A stretch of DNA of 64,000 nt from an uncultured Chlorobiaceae bacterium (GCA_903994455.1 CAJEXI010000001.1:175323-239322), one strand, 5' to 3'. Shown: positions 34,304 through 43,785, counted from the stretch's first letter. The notes: generated by a model not told the origin, from the sequence alone. Made by a program: numbers and translations.

Positions 34304-35497
34304 TCATCCGCACACCTGCCGTATAGCCCTCGCCACAATCGGAATGCCCTCAGCAATCTGCTCCGGGGTGTTGTTGCAATAGGAGAGGCGGAGTGAATTG
34401 TTGCGCTTTCCTGCCGGATCGAACGTCTTCCCAATCACAAACACTGCACCGCCCTCGATGGCAAGTTGCACGATTTTTGTGGCATCGGTCTCTTCCGGCA
34501 GGGTGAGCCAGAGGTAGAAGCCGCCGCGCGGTTCGTTCCACTGTACGTAGTCCGGAAGGTATTCTCTGAGTGCGGCAACCATGGCGTTCGCCCTTCTTTT
34601 GTACTCCTGCCGAACAGTGGCGATATAGCTGTAAATCTGGCCGGAGCGGATGAATTCATCGGCCAGAACCTGGGTAAAGCTTGGCGAACAGGCGTCGGCA
34701 GACTGCTTGATCAATTCGCATTTTTGGTAGATCTCTTCGGGCACCAGCATCCATCCAAGCCGCAGGCCGGGGCCAAGAATTTTGGAAAAGGAGCCGGTAT
34801 AGCAGATCTCAATTCCTTCAGGATTGATCGCCTTGATGGGCTTGAGTTGCTCCCGATCCTCTTCGTAAAAGTAGAGGTCGCCGTAGGCATCATCCTCAAT
34901 CAGTGGAATATTGCGCCCCTGAAGTGCTGTTATAAGCTGTTCTTTGCGTTCCGTACTGTAAAGCAGCCCTGCCGGGTTGTGGAAATATGGGGTGATATAG
35001 AGAAATTTAGGCTTCTCTTGTTGGTCGATCTCCTGTTGCAGCGCCTCCATAACAATACCGTCGCGGTCAACCGGGACACCTCTCAGTTCAGCATCGTAGG
35101 AGCGGAAAGCCGAAAGCGCTCCGATAAAGCAGGGATTTTCGACAAGGACAGGGTCGTGAGGATCAATAAAGGCTTTGCCAAGCAGATTGAGCCCCTGTTG
35201 GGAGCCGGTGGTGATGAGCAGGCGATTCGAGTGTACCGGTAACCCCTTTTTTTCGAGGAAGCCGCTCAGTGACTCAAGCAGTGAGGGAAGGCCGGGTGTC
35301 GGGCCGTACTGAAATGCGATGCGCTTTTTTTTGATGTCGAGTGCTTTGAAAAGATCCTCAATCTCCTGAACAGGAAAAAGATCATTACCGGGCATTCCAC
35401 CCGCAAAGGAGATGATATCCGGTCTTGAGGCAAGGGTCATGAGATCCCTGATTTCGGAAGAGCGGAGTGATGAGACGGCTTTGGAAAACCTTGGCAT
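34304..35497 (-). CDS. PLP-dependent aminotransferase (2-aminoadipate/LysN type)
   Basis: 397 residues, fold-type I. Typical features of the LysN/MocR-domain group: ISFAGGMPGNDLFP near the N-terminus, TTGSQQGLNLLGKAF, ITPYFHNPAGLLYS, IEDDAYGDLYF, and the cofactor lysine in YTGSFSKILGPGLRLGW. Such enzymes transaminate 2-aminoadipate, aromatic or branched-chain amino acids. Its position near paaK-iorBA, which handles aryl pyruvates, makes an aromatic substrate plausible. A long hairpin lies just before its start. Confidence 0.88.
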   Translation of the reverse strand: MPRFSKAVSSLRSSEIRDLMTLASRPDIISFAGGMPGNDLFPVQEIEDLFKALDIKKKRIAFQYGPTPGLPSLLESLSGFLEKKGLPVHSNRLLITTGSQQGLNLLGKAFIDPHDPVLVENPCFIGALSAFRSYDAELRGVPVDRDGIVMEALQQEIDQQEKPKFLYITPYFHNPAGLLYSTERKEQLITALQGRNIPLIEDDAYGDLYFYEEDREQLKPIKAINPEGIEICYTGSFSKILGPGLRLGWMLVPEEIYQKCELIKQSADACSPSFTQVLADEFIRSGQIYSYIATVRQEYKRRANAMVAALREYLPDYVQWNEPRGGFYLWLTLPEETDATKIVQLAIEGGAVFVIGKTFDPAGKRNNSLRLSYCNNTPEQIAEGIPIVARAIRQVCG

Positions 35498-35515
35498 GAT
35501 TGTATTGTTATTATT

Positions 35516-35580
35516 GCTACCAACTGCGGCTCCTTCAGGGCAATGGAGTACATGCCTCGTAGGAGCCTCATGTTGGTAGC
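35516..35580 (-). promoter_or_regulatory. long imperfect hairpin between the ACT and aminotransferase genes
   Basis: GCTACCAAC...GGCTCCT on one side pairs with AGGAGCC...GTTGGTAGC on the other (arms 35516-35534 and 35561-35580), with a 26-base middle. There is no T-run beside it, so it is not a standard terminator. It could stabilise mRNA, attenuate, or be a mobile-repeat relic. Confidence 0.5.
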
Positions 35581-35583
35581 TGT

Positions 35584-36012
35584 TTAGACCTGATAGACAT
35601 CCCCTTCCTGCAGCAGTTCCATCTTGTGCTCCTGCAAGACATCAATGAGTTTTTGCAACGATTCCGCTCTGATAACCACGGTGGCCTTACAGTCTCCGGA
35701 GGCGAAAGCATACATATAGTCAATGGCGACGTTATTATCTGAAATAAGCTGCAGCGCCTTGTGCAGCCCGCCGGGTCTGTGGGGGATAATCATTCCAACC
35801 ACATCGGTGATTTTGACGGCAAATCCCGCCTTGCGCAGTATCCCTGCCGCTGCATCCGGTCGTCCGACAATCATGCGCAGAATACCGTAGTCGGCAGTAT
35901 CGGCAATGCTGAATGCCGAGATATTGATGTCGTTGGCGGCAAGGATACCGGTCAGTTCAGTCAGCCGGCCAGTCCTGTTTTCGAGAAAAACCGAGAGTTG
36001 CTTGATAATCAT
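35584..36012 (-). CDS. tandem ACT-domain protein
   Basis: 142 residues made of two ACT domains: IKQLSVFLENRTGRLTELTGILAANDINISAF (1-70) and a second from about 73 (VVGMIIPHRPGGLHKALQLISDNNVAIDYMYAF). ACT domains bind amino acids and regulate enzymes. Proteins of this form are common companions of phenylacetate-CoA ligase and indolepyruvate oxidoreductase genes; here 1.9 kb of accessory genes separates it from paaK on the same strand. Confidence 0.88.
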   Translation of the reverse strand: MIIKQLSVFLENRTGRLTELTGILAANDINISAFSIADTADYGILRMIVGRPDAAAGILRKAGFAVKITDVVGMIIPHRPGGLHKALQLISDNNVAIDYMYAFASGDCKATVVIRAESLQKLIDVLQEHKMELLQEGDVYQV

Positions 36013-36119
36013 GAGTTGTTGTGATTTTCAGTGTTCACTATAAGGTTTATCGTTAGGCAAAGAGATTATTCATTCTCTCTGTTTTGAAGCGCCATCTTTA
36101 TAGAGTGGGAGAGACCTGG

Positions 36120-36341
36120 TCATTTTCTTGATTCTATTCTTTTGCAAAGATCCTCAAAAGATAAGAGGTCATAGGGATGAGACCTATGCCTGGCCAGCCG
36201 GTTCTCAAGCTCAGAAATATGGTCATGGGGAATCGCAACATCAACTTCTGCAGCATAGATACTTTCCCAAAGCTCCTCTACCAGAAGAATCTTTTCAGGG
36301 ATACTGAGTTGAACAACCTGCGGAATGTCTTTTAGATGCAT
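36120..36341 (-). CDS. addiction-module antitoxin-like protein, no toxin partner
   Basis: 73 residues of the same type as the antitoxin at 33697: PQVVQLSIPEKILLVEELWESIY, then SELENRLARHRSHPYDLLSFEDLCKRIES. A RelE-type toxin would be expected directly downstream (below 36120 on this strand), but the 107 bases there hold no such frame, and the ACT gene follows. It is an orphan antitoxin. Confidence 0.8.
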   Translation of the reverse strand: MHLKDIPQVVQLSIPEKILLVEELWESIYAAEVDVAIPHDHISELENRLARHRSHPYDLLSFEDLCKRIESRK

Positions 36342-36430
36342 CTCTTTTCTCCTCTTTTATTATCAGCTACCTGAATATATAAAACATGTTTCTCTTTAAT
36401 CAGCAAGTGCTTTGGCGTTCACAATGACAA

Positions 36431-37291
36431 CTATTTGAATAACGACTCAACCCAGCCAATTGCTTCAGGGTAATCGTTTGTATCAAAAACAAATTCCTGG
36501 CCTCTTGGTAAACTCTGTAAAATATTGTGCCCATTTTCTTTACTCCATCTGTCCTTGTTGGAATGGCAACTCAACATCGGTTTTCCAGATACAGGATAAA
36601 ACCATTCTGGCAGTTGCCAGAGAGATCGTTTTGCATGATCCTTTGGCTGTTCGGGTTTGGTTAACCGCAAGTTTTCTTGATACGACCTAAAAACCCCTCC
36701 GCCAGGAAATTGGTTATTGAAGCCAAGCTTTGGTTTTGCGACATAGACGGTATTATTTTCCGGGTCAGTTGCATTATCGCAATGAGGATGGTATTTAGCC
36801 CATTCAGGAATTGACCCCGGATTCCTTGTTGGGTGCAGGATTTCACCGACCTGTAACCATCCAAAAATGACGTGTAAGTCAGGTTCGCCCTTTTGAAATT
36901 TATATTTTCCTGATTCTTGAAGTTTAACCCTGCGAAACCAGCCAAAAAAGAGGAACAAATCCTCAACAGTGACCTTTTGTTTTTCCAAATGACTTTGCCA
37001 TGTCTTAGACTGGCCGAATAATGGAAGCCAACCATCTTTTCTTGGGTACATTGCTGGATTTAAATCAGGGTCTAAATGAACGTTATCGTCGTATTTTTTC
37101 TTCCCCAAGGTTAAGTCATCAACAAGCTTTCCAAATGTTACTCCTGACTGACATGGAACGCTTAAATCATCGTAAGTGAGATTGGATGGATCTGGAATTG
37201 GAAGGGAAAGCATCGAGCCGTCCTCAAAAATCGGGCTTGCCACCCCGCCATATATCGAATCAAACCCTTTTCTGCTAAGAATAATTTTCAT
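36431..37291 (-). CDS. Nmad3-like protein (nucleotide-modification-associated domain 3)
   Basis: 286 residues. The opening MKIILSRKGFDSIYGGVASPIFEDGSMLSLPIPD and the later LHPTRNPGS, GFNNQFPGGGVFRSY and LPRGQEFVFDT fit my memory of the Nmad3 family, which was named for its occurrence near DNA-base-modification genes. No enzymatic activity is established and I see no classic catalytic motif. It belongs to the accessory patch between the ACT gene and paaK. If the assignment is wrong, it is a conserved unknown. Confidence 0.6.
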   Translation of the reverse strand: MKIILSRKGFDSIYGGVASPIFEDGSMLSLPIPDPSNLTYDDLSVPCQSGVTFGKLVDDLTLGKKKYDDNVHLDPDLNPAMYPRKDGWLPLFGQSKTWQSHLEKQKVTVEDLFLFFGWFRRVKLQESGKYKFQKGEPDLHVIFGWLQVGEILHPTRNPGSIPEWAKYHPHCDNATDPENNTVYVAKPKLGFNNQFPGGGVFRSYQENLRLTKPEQPKDHAKRSLWQLPEWFYPVSGKPMLSCHSNKDRWSKENGHNILQSLPRGQEFVFDTNDYPEAIGWVESLFK

Positions 37292-37481
37292 TGCTAATGT
37301 GGCTAATTGTGTGGTTTAGGCGAAAAATTACGGCGCGGTATTTTTTTCTATTATGCAACACTTCTGACGTGAAAAGCTCTTCCCTGAATCTATCTGATTT
37401 TGATGAGTAGCGAAAAGAAAGACGATGAGACTCCATGATATCATGAATTGTTGCAACGGATCGCTTTCGAACTCATAATCA

Positions 37482-37892
37482 TTACTCAAGAGTGCCTGCC
37501 AGAAGTTGCCTGCCTTTTGTTGTGATCAGGTAGCGCTGATGTCGGCTGGTTGGTTTATCTGGCAAGGTCATGGCAATCCATTGTTTTTCAATAACAGGTA
37601 AAATGTTTCTTTTAAAGTTTTTGGTGTGCATTGAAAGCCCCAGATAATCCAGTATCTCTTTCTTGCTTCGCTGATTTTGGCAATACCTGACAACAGCAAC
37701 CTGGCCGCTATCCTGGATATTATCTTGGACACTGTCTTGGTCACTATCTTGGACACTTGCCTGTTTGTGAACAGAAAGAACAGTCAAAAAATAGGAGCAC
37801 TGTTCATCGGTTTCAAGAACAGCATCCGGGGAGCCATTGTTTTTTATGGCTCTTTTGATGGTGGTCTCCTCTTTTCTTTCAACGGCTTCCAA
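37482..37892 (-). CDS. C-terminal fragment of an AlbA_2/RecG-like regulator
   Basis: 136 residues. The part near the start, AIKNNGSPDAVLETDEQCSYFLTVLSVH, is what normally follows the ATPase-like domain of AlbA_2/Schlafen-like proteins. It is followed by a repeat linker (QDSDQDSVQDNIQDSGQ) and a winged helix (KKEILDYLGLSMHTKNFKRNILPVIEKQWI). The N-terminal 350 residues of such proteins are missing, and the ORF begins six bases after paaK ends, so it looks like a truncated tail left by recombination. It is probably still transcribed with paaK. Confidence 0.6.
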   Translation of the reverse strand: MEAVERKEETTIKRAIKNNGSPDAVLETDEQCSYFLTVLSVHKQASVQDSDQDSVQDNIQDSGQVAVVRYCQNQRSKKEILDYLGLSMHTKNFKRNILPVIEKQWIAMTLPDKPTSRHQRYLITTKGRQLLAGTLE

Positions 37893-37897
37893 AGTCT

Positions 37898-39199
37898 TTA
37901 TATGCGTTTCCGGTTATCAATGACCCGCTGCGCCTTGCCCATACTGCGTTCAATGGTGCCGGGCTCGACCAGACGGATGGTTGCGCTGATGCCGAGAATG
38001 CTGGCGATATTGGCCTTGATGCGTTTGCGGAGCCCCTCAAGCTCTTTTATCTCATCGGAGAAGAACTGCTCCTCAACCTCCACCCTGATTTCGAGGGTGT
38101 CGAGGTTGTTTTCACGATCAACCACCAGCAGGTAGTGGGGCTTGGTTTCACTCATCTCAAGCAGTACCGATTCAACCTGCGACGGGAAGACGTTGACCCC
38201 GCGGATAATGAGCATATCGTCGGAACGGCCCACGCATTTTTCCATACGCACCAGTGTGCGGCCGCATTCGCACCGGTCGGCGTGGAGCCGGGTCAGGTCG
38301 CGGGTGCGGTAGCGGATGAGTGGCATCGCCTCCTTGGTTGCGGGGGTAAAGACCAGTTCACCAAGCTCGCCATAAGGCAGCACCTCTCCGCTCTCGGGGT
38401 TGATGATTTCAGGGATAAAGTGATCTTCAAAAATGTGCATTCCCTTCTGGCAGTGGCACTCCATGGAGACACCTGGGCCGATGATTTCGCTGAGGCCGTA
38501 AATATCGTACGCTTTGATGCCGAGCAGTTGCTCAATTTGGGAACGCATCTCTTCCGTCCATGGTTCTGCGCCGAAGATGCCTGCCTTGAGCTTGATGTGA
38601 CGGCGGTCGATCTTCTCTTCAACCAGTGCTTCACCGAGATAGGCGGCATAGGAGGGCGTGCAGGCCAGTACCGTGGAGCCGAAGTCCTCCATGAGCTGAA
38701 GCTGTTTTTTGGTGTTGCCGCCGGAGATGGGGATAACCGTCGCCCCCACTTTTTCGGCACCATAGTGCAGGCCGAGACCGCCAGTAAAGAGCCCGTAGCC
38801 GTAGGCAACCTGGATGATGTCGGATGTTCCCACTCCTGCCATGGTGAGCGAACGGGCAACTACTTCGCTCCACATAAGGATATCGTTCCGGGTGTAGCCC
38901 ACAACCGTTGATTTTCCTGTGGTGCCGCTGGAGGCATGAAGCCTTACTATTTCAGCTTGAGGGAGTGTAAAGAGGCCAAAGGGATAGTTATCGCGCAGAT
39001 CCTGTTTGGTGGTAAAGGGGAGCTTTTTCAGATCGTCGATGGTGGTGATGTCGCCGGGCTCGATACCCATCTCCTGGAGCCGTGTGCGATAAAATGGAAC
39101 CGAGTCATAGACTCTTTTCACCATTGCGGCTACCCGTTCCCCCTGTAGTTTCAGGAGCTCTTCACGCTCCATACACTCGTACTGTTTATTCCAGATCAT
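37898..39199 (-). CDS. paaK: phenylacetate-CoA ligase
   Basis: 433 residues. Activates phenylacetate or related aryl acetates to the CoA thioester with ATP. The ATP-binding motif SSGTTGKST is near residue 91, followed by [33 protein letters not shown] and YRTRDLTRL, all typical. It overlaps iorB by four bases; the products of indolepyruvate oxidoreductase are aryl acetyl-CoAs, so the enzymes share substrates. In this kind of bacterium the set may run towards synthesis of aromatic amino acids from aryl acetates; that is inference. Confidence 0.93.
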   Translation of the reverse strand: MIWNKQYECMEREELLKLQGERVAAMVKRVYDSVPFYRTRLQEMGIEPGDITTIDDLKKLPFTTKQDLRDNYPFGLFTLPQAEIVRLHASSGTTGKSTVVGYTRNDILMWSEVVARSLTMAGVGTSDIIQVAYGYGLFTGGLGLHYGAEKVGATVIPISGGNTKKQLQLMEDFGSTVLACTPSYAAYLGEALVEEKIDRRHIKLKAGIFGAEPWTEEMRSQIEQLLGIKAYDIYGLSEIIGPGVSMECHCQKGMHIFEDHFIPEIINPESGEVLPYGELGELVFTPATKEAMPLIRYRTRDLTRLHADRCECGRTLVRMEKCVGRSDDMLIIRGVNVFPSQVESVLLEMSETKPHYLLVVDRENNLDTLEIRVEVEEQFFSDEIKELEGLRKRIKANIASILGISATIRLVEPGTIERSMGKAQRVIDNRKRI

Positions 39200-39786
39200 G
39201 TTGCTGTCGCTTGAAGTTGAGAGAATGCTTGTCCAGTTCGGAATGCACGGATGTTCATGGCTATAATATCGGCCCCTTTTGCCTGAAAAAGCCGCTCGAT
39301 GGAGGCTTCCTGCGTTTCAGCAGCTATACCGATAAACGGGGCAGCAGCTCCGAGCATTACCATGTTTGATGTTCTTATGTTGCCAGCCTCACGGGCAAGT
39401 TCAGCCGCGTTGACCAGTACCGGGTGGTTCGTGTGGTGCAGTTCGTCAAGAATCTGCTCCATCGAAGGGTAGCCCACCATATTGATGAAGGAGTCGGTGG
39501 CGGTGACTACTCTCCCGTCCGGGGCAAGAAAGGGAAGGTAGCGCAGCGCTTCAAGAGGTTCAACCGAGAGAATCAGGTTTGCTGTTCCTTCGGCAATAAG
39601 GTCGGAGAATATCTCTTTATCAGAAATCCGGAGGTGCGACTGCACAGCTCCTCCCCGCTGGCTCATGCCGTGAACTTCTGCCTGGCGCACGGTGAGGCCG
39701 CTCTGCAGGGCGGCATGGTCGATAACCGCCGCAATGGTGAGTATTCCCTGTCCTCCGACACCGGCAAGAATAATGTTGATCTGCAT
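39196..39786 (-). CDS. iorB: indolepyruvate ferredoxin oxidoreductase, beta subunit
   Basis: 196 residues from the ATG at 39786. A longer frame to 39858 would overlap iorA and adds 24 residues before the conserved start [31 protein letters not shown] is the other gamma-type 2-oxoacid oxidoreductase signature. With IorA it converts aryl pyruvates to aryl acetyl-CoA, reducing ferredoxin. Seven bases separate it from iorA. Confidence 0.92.
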   Translation of the reverse strand: MQINIILAGVGGQGILTIAAVIDHAALQSGLTVRQAEVHGMSQRGGAVQSHLRISDKEIFSDLIAEGTANLILSVEPLEALRYLPFLAPDGRVVTATDSFINMVGYPSMEQILDELHHTNHPVLVNAAELAREAGNIRTSNMVMLGAAAPFIGIAAETQEASIERLFQAKGADIIAMNIRAFRTGQAFSQLQATAT

Positions 39787-39793
39787 ACTACTG

Positions 39794-41392
39794 TTACGCT
39801 TTGGCCGCAGGATTTCTCTTTTTCCGTGCAGCGGTTTCAATACATTCCCGTTGTGCAATTACTACCGAAACACCATCCCAGGCAATCTCCTCCCTGAGCA
39901 CCGCAATGTTCTCCGCAAGGTGCGATTTCAGCGGGATGATGGTTTTAAGATGCGCCTCCTTAATGCCAAGCCCCCGGCAGATATCCAGCAGCCTCGAACC
40001 GTTTGCCGAAGAGTTCTGGCCACCGGTCATGGCGGTGGTGTCGTTATCGGCAATGATGACGGTGAGTGGGGATCGGTCGTTGATGGCATCGAGCAGGCCG
40101 GTCATGCCGGAGTGGGTGAAGGTTGAGTCGCCGATAACCGCAACCGCAGGTCGCAGGCCTGCATCTGCAGCACCTTTGGCCATGGTGATGGAGGCACCCA
40201 TATCAACGCAGGTATGAATGGCGTTGTATGGCGCCAGCGCTCCAAGCGTGTAGCAGCCGATATCTGAAAACACGTGATGTTGCTCGTGTGCACTCATCAC
40301 CGTGTTGAGCGCTTCGTACAGGTCGCGGTGGCCGCATCCCTTGCAAAGTTCTGGCGGACGGTTCACCATGATGGCTGGCACTGGAATGACCTCTGGTTTT
40401 GCAAGACCAAGAGCACGAGCGACGCTGTCGGCATTGAGCTCTCCGGCACGCGGGAGAGTTCCGTCGAGTCGTCCCTTTATTTTGTTATGACCAAAGTATC
40501 CTCTCAGTAGCTCTTCATAAACAGGATAGCCCTCCTCGGCAACAAGAATGGTGTCGCAAGAGCTGAAAAGCGCTTCAATCTTTTTTCGTGGAAGGGGATA
40601 GTGGCTAATCTTCAGCACCGGATAGTCGAGACCAAAAGCCTGCCGTACCTCCATCACGTAGTTGAAGGCAATGCCAAACGCAAGAACGCCGGTTGTGCCT
40701 GTCCCGGGTATGAGGCGGTTCAGCCATGATTGTTCCGAATGCTCTTCAAGTTGCCCCTGCATACCAAGCAGGTTGTTGTACTGGCGGCGCGCATTGTGCG
40801 GCATCAGCACAAAGCGTTCTGGCGCATAAGGTGCATTGAGCGGGTTTTGCGGACGTGTCGCCGATTCTTCCACTCCTGCACGCGAATGCGCAAGCCTGGT
40901 GGTGAGCCGGAGCAGCACTGGCAGTTTGAGGGATTCAGAGAGATCGAACGCATATCGGACGGCATCATAAAGCTCCTGCTGTGAGGCTGGTTCAATGACC
41001 GGCAGCATGGCAAATTTGCCATAGACCCGACTGTCCTGCTCGTTTTGTGATGAGTGCATTGATGGATCGTCGGCCACAGCAACCACCAGTCCTCCGTTGA
41101 CTCCGGTAATGGCCGAGTTGATGAAGGCATCCGCTGCGACGTTGAGGCCTACATGCTTCATGCAGACCAGGCTCCGCTTGCCAGCGTACGACATTCCGAG
41201 TGCCGCCTCGTAAGCGGTTTTTTCGTTGGTCGACCAGGCAGAGCGAACGGCTTGTTCCCGGTCGCCCCTGTTTTTCTGGATATATTCGGTGATTTCGGTC
41301 GAAGGGGTTCCCGGATAAGCATAGACCCCGGATATTCCGCCGTCAAGGGCTCCAAGCGCAATGGCTTCGGCACCCAGCAAAAGTTGTTTCAT
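39794..41392 (-). CDS. iorA: indolepyruvate ferredoxin oxidoreductase, alpha subunit
   Basis: 532 residues with the transketolase-like halves: LLGAEAIALGALDGGISGVYAYPGTPSTEI at the start and the TPP-binding region GDSTFTHSGMTGLLDAINDRSPLTVIIADNDTTAMTGGQ near 425-465; LCKGCGHRDLYEAL precedes it. Many IorA proteins end with a two-cluster ferredoxin domain. Here the chain stops soon after VVIAQRECIE and no CxxCxxC motifs follow, so electrons must go by another route. First gene of iorA-iorB-paaK. Confidence 0.92.
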   Translation of the reverse strand: MKQLLLGAEAIALGALDGGISGVYAYPGTPSTEITEYIQKNRGDREQAVRSAWSTNEKTAYEAALGMSYAGKRSLVCMKHVGLNVAADAFINSAITGVNGGLVVAVADDPSMHSSQNEQDSRVYGKFAMLPVIEPASQQELYDAVRYAFDLSESLKLPVLLRLTTRLAHSRAGVEESATRPQNPLNAPYAPERFVLMPHNARRQYNNLLGMQGQLEEHSEQSWLNRLIPGTGTTGVLAFGIAFNYVMEVRQAFGLDYPVLKISHYPLPRKKIEALFSSCDTILVAEEGYPVYEELLRGYFGHNKIKGRLDGTLPRAGELNADSVARALGLAKPEVIPVPAIMVNRPPELCKGCGHRDLYEALNTVMSAHEQHHVFSDIGCYTLGALAPYNAIHTCVDMGASITMAKGAADAGLRPAVAVIGDSTFTHSGMTGLLDAINDRSPLTVIIADNDTTAMTGGQNSSANGSRLLDICRGLGIKEAHLKTIIPLKSHLAENIAVLREEIAWDGVSVVIAQRECIETAARKKRNPAAKA

Positions 41393-41524
41393 CGTGAGCT
41401 TATTGAAAATGTTGTTCCCAAAGATGGGAAATTATTTTCTTTGAAGCCAATGAAATAAGCAATGATCAATCAGAGTTCCACTTTTTGGGGCTCTCATGAG
41501 CTGTTGATGATGTTATCCCTGTGA

Positions 41525-42040
41525 TTATAGAAATTCCGTTATTTCATCAAGAGATTTTCTGGATGTTGGAAAATGCACGGCATCAGGGGGAACATATCCA
41601 AGCGGTGTCATGGCAAAAACCTCTTCATTCGGCTTGAGGTGAAGCGCTTCGCGAAGCCGATCGGGATCAAAGGCGGCAATCCAGCAGGTTCCGAGGCCTT
41701 CAAAGGTTGCAGCAAGCACAAGGTGATCCATGACAATGGTGAGATCAGTTTCAATGGAGTTGTAGCCATCTTTTCTGCGCACCCATGCCCCGTCGCGGTT
41801 GCCGGAGACAATCACAAAGCATGGCACGCTCTGAATCCAGCCTCGCGCATAGCAGGAGTAGATTTTCTGAAGCATCGTCTCCGACTGAATGACATGGAAG
41901 CGCCACGGTTGAAGGTTCATTGCTGAAGGGGCAACTCTTCCTGCGTTGAGAATCCTGTGGAGCACATCATCGGGAATGGCTTTATTGCGCTCATAGCTTC
42001 GGATGCTGCTGCGCCTGTTCACAAGATCATAAAAGTCCAT
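41525..42040 (-). CDS. nitroreductase family protein
   Basis: 171 residues, the FMN-dependent nitroreductase fold: RRSSIRSYERNKAIPDDVLHRILNAGRVAPSAMNLQPWRFHVI at the start, MDHLVLAATFEGLGTCWIAAFDPDRLREAL in the middle and AMTPLGYVP near the end. Substrate not deducible. It ends 130 bases from iorA, and the DUF1997 gene lies 29 bases upstream on the same strand. Confidence 0.9.
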   Translation of the reverse strand: MDFYDLVNRRSSIRSYERNKAIPDDVLHRILNAGRVAPSAMNLQPWRFHVIQSETMLQKIYSCYARGWIQSVPCFVIVSGNRDGAWVRRKDGYNSIETDLTIVMDHLVLAATFEGLGTCWIAAFDPDRLREALHLKPNEEVFAMTPLGYVPPDAVHFPTSRKSLDEITEFL

Positions 42041-42069
42041 AGGTCATTCTCCTTTAATCTGTTCTGACG

Positions 42070-42669
42070 TTATTGATTGAAGTCCCTCGTGATGGAGTGA
42101 AACATTGAGTTGGTTGAGGCCTGCATGATAATCGATATTGCCGCATTGGTCATCGCATGGAGAATCGGTTGGGGGACTATTCGGAATGCCGGGTAAAGAA
42201 CAAATCGGACATCAACTTTTAAATCAAGCTGAACTCTGGTTTTTTCCTTTTCTACAGGGCGCATCTTCATATTCGCAAAGGCTTTTCCTTCAAAGAGGTA
42301 CTTGGCGGGGTCATCAATCTGGTCAGCAACCGGATGGTGTTTCCAGCGAATCGTTTTTCCGACAGTGTAGAGATTGATAATCTCTTCTGAAAGTTCGGCA
42401 GTTTCAGTGTGTTCGATATGTGCTGGCAGCTCCAGAAGAGGCTCTTCAGTCTGTTCGACATAAAAGATCACATCAAACGGGTTGTTTTGTGGATCGGTAA
42501 CACGGAAAAGCCATTTATAGACGTTTTCGGTATCGGTGAGTTCTACGCTGTGGCAGAAGGGGTTGAACCCCAGCATCTTTTTGTGGTCGGAGAGATAGGC
42601 GACGGTCTGGTGAAATTCCCCGTGTAATATCCAGTCACCTCTGCTTTTTCCAGTCGCTTCCATTTCCAT
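42070..42669 (-). CDS. DUF1997-like protein
   Basis: 199 residues, soluble. The layout (a START-like core: YLSDHKKMLGFNPFCHSVEL, KWLFRVTD, VDVRFVLYPAFRIVPQPILHAMTNAAIS) resembles DUF1997 proteins known from cyanobacteria, plastids and green sulfur bacteria. Function unknown. It is 24 bases from prfA, on the same strand. Confidence 0.55.
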   Translation of the reverse strand: MEMEATGKSRGDWILHGEFHQTVAYLSDHKKMLGFNPFCHSVELTDTENVYKWLFRVTDPQNNPFDVIFYVEQTEEPLLELPAHIEHTETAELSEEIINLYTVGKTIRWKHHPVADQIDDPAKYLFEGKAFANMKMRPVEKEKTRVQLDLKVDVRFVLYPAFRIVPQPILHAMTNAAISIIMQASTNSMFHSITRDFNQ

Positions 42670-42693
42670 GTCGTCGCGGTTCCCTTGTTTCGT

Positions 42694-43767
42694 TTACATG
42701 AGTTCAGATTGCAGGCGTTCGGCCTGGTCATGCATTTTGAGTGCATTAATAATGTCTTGTATGTCTCCCTGCAGAATTTGAGGAAGGGCGTGGGTCGTAA
42801 AGCCGATCCGGTGGTCGGTTACGCGTGACTGTGGGTAGTTGTAGGTGCGGATTTTGGCGCTCCGATCTCCGGTTGTTACCATCGAACGGCGCAGATCAGC
42901 CCTTTGCTGCTGCTGCTCGGCAAGCTGGATGTCGTAGAGTTTGGTGCGGAGCATCTGCATGGCCATCTCCTTGTTCTGGAGTTGTGAACGCTGCTCCTGA
43001 CAGGCGGAGACAATGCCGGAGGGTATATGGGTGATTCGTACGGCCGTTTCAACCTTGTTGACGTTCTGTCCTCCTTTTCCGCCGCTCCGGTAGGTATCGA
43101 AGCGCAGATCCTCCCGGCGGATCTCAACATCCACCTCTTCGGCTTCCGGCAGTACGGCTACACTTACTGCCGAGGTATGAATACGTCCCTGTGTTTCGGT
43201 GTCAGGAACGCGCTGTACCCGGTGTACGCCGCTTTCGTACTTCATGGTGCCATAAACATCGTTGCCGCTCACTTCGAGGGTCATCTCCCTGAATCCTCCA
43301 GGGACGGAGCTCTCATTGAAGTGCAGCGTTTGACATTGCCACCCCTGCTGCTCGGCATATCGCTGGTACATTCTGGTCAGGTCGGCGGTAAAGAGTGCAG
43401 CCTCCTCTCCGCCGGTGCCAGCCCGAATCTCTATAATGACGTTGCGTGAGTCGGCCTCCTCTTTTGGAAGAAGCAGTACCTTGAGGCGCTGTTCAAGCTC
43501 AGGCAGTTTTTTCTGCAGCTCGTTGATTTCTGCCTGCACAAGCTCTTTCATGTCGGGGTCATTCTCCTCTTTCAGGAGTTGCCGTGACGCATCAAGCTCT
43601 GATTTTTTTTGCGCGTACTGGTCGTAAGCCTGCACAATCTCCTTGAGGTCACTGTATTCCTTATTGAGTTTTCTGTAGCGATCCTGATCGTTTGCTGCTT
43701 TTGGGTCGGCAAGCAATTGTTCAAGATCGAGGTGTTTTTCTTTTATGGATTGCAGTTTTTCGAGCAT
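42694..43767 (-). CDS. prfA: peptide chain release factor 1
   Basis: 357 residues. Terminates translation at UAA and UAG. The GGQ motif is in [12 protein letters not shown], and the RF1 stretch [16 protein letters not shown] precedes it; the codon-reading region holds the PET-like tripeptide PDT in [15 protein letters not shown]. Length is normal. It lies 18 bases after rseP. Confidence 0.95.
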   Translation of the reverse strand: MLEKLQSIKEKHLDLEQLLADPKAANDQDRYRKLNKEYSDLKEIVQAYDQYAQKKSELDASRQLLKEENDPDMKELVQAEINELQKKLPELEQRLKVLLLPKEEADSRNVIIEIRAGTGGEEAALFTADLTRMYQRYAEQQGWQCQTLHFNESSVPGGFREMTLEVSGNDVYGTMKYESGVHRVQRVPDTETQGRIHTSAVSVAVLPEAEEVDVEIRREDLRFDTYRSGGKGGQNVNKVETAVRITHIPSGIVSACQEQRSQLQNKEMAMQMLRTKLYDIQLAEQQQQRADLRRSMVTTGDRSAKIRTYNYPQSRVTDHRIGFTTHALPQILQGDIQDIINALKMHDQAERLQSELM

Positions 43768-43785
43768 TGATTCCGGGCGTTTGCC

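Noticed and set aside
36013..36119. Possible RelE remnant downstream of the orphan antitoxin
   Set aside because: A frame with RWRFKTERM is too short and too weakly similar to claim.
38135..38911. 258-codon plus-strand frame opposite paaK
   Set aside because: Antisense shadow of a well-recognised gene.
39787..39858. Upstream extension of iorB
   Set aside because: It would overlap iorA and adds residues before the conserved first strand of the family; ATG 39786 fits better.
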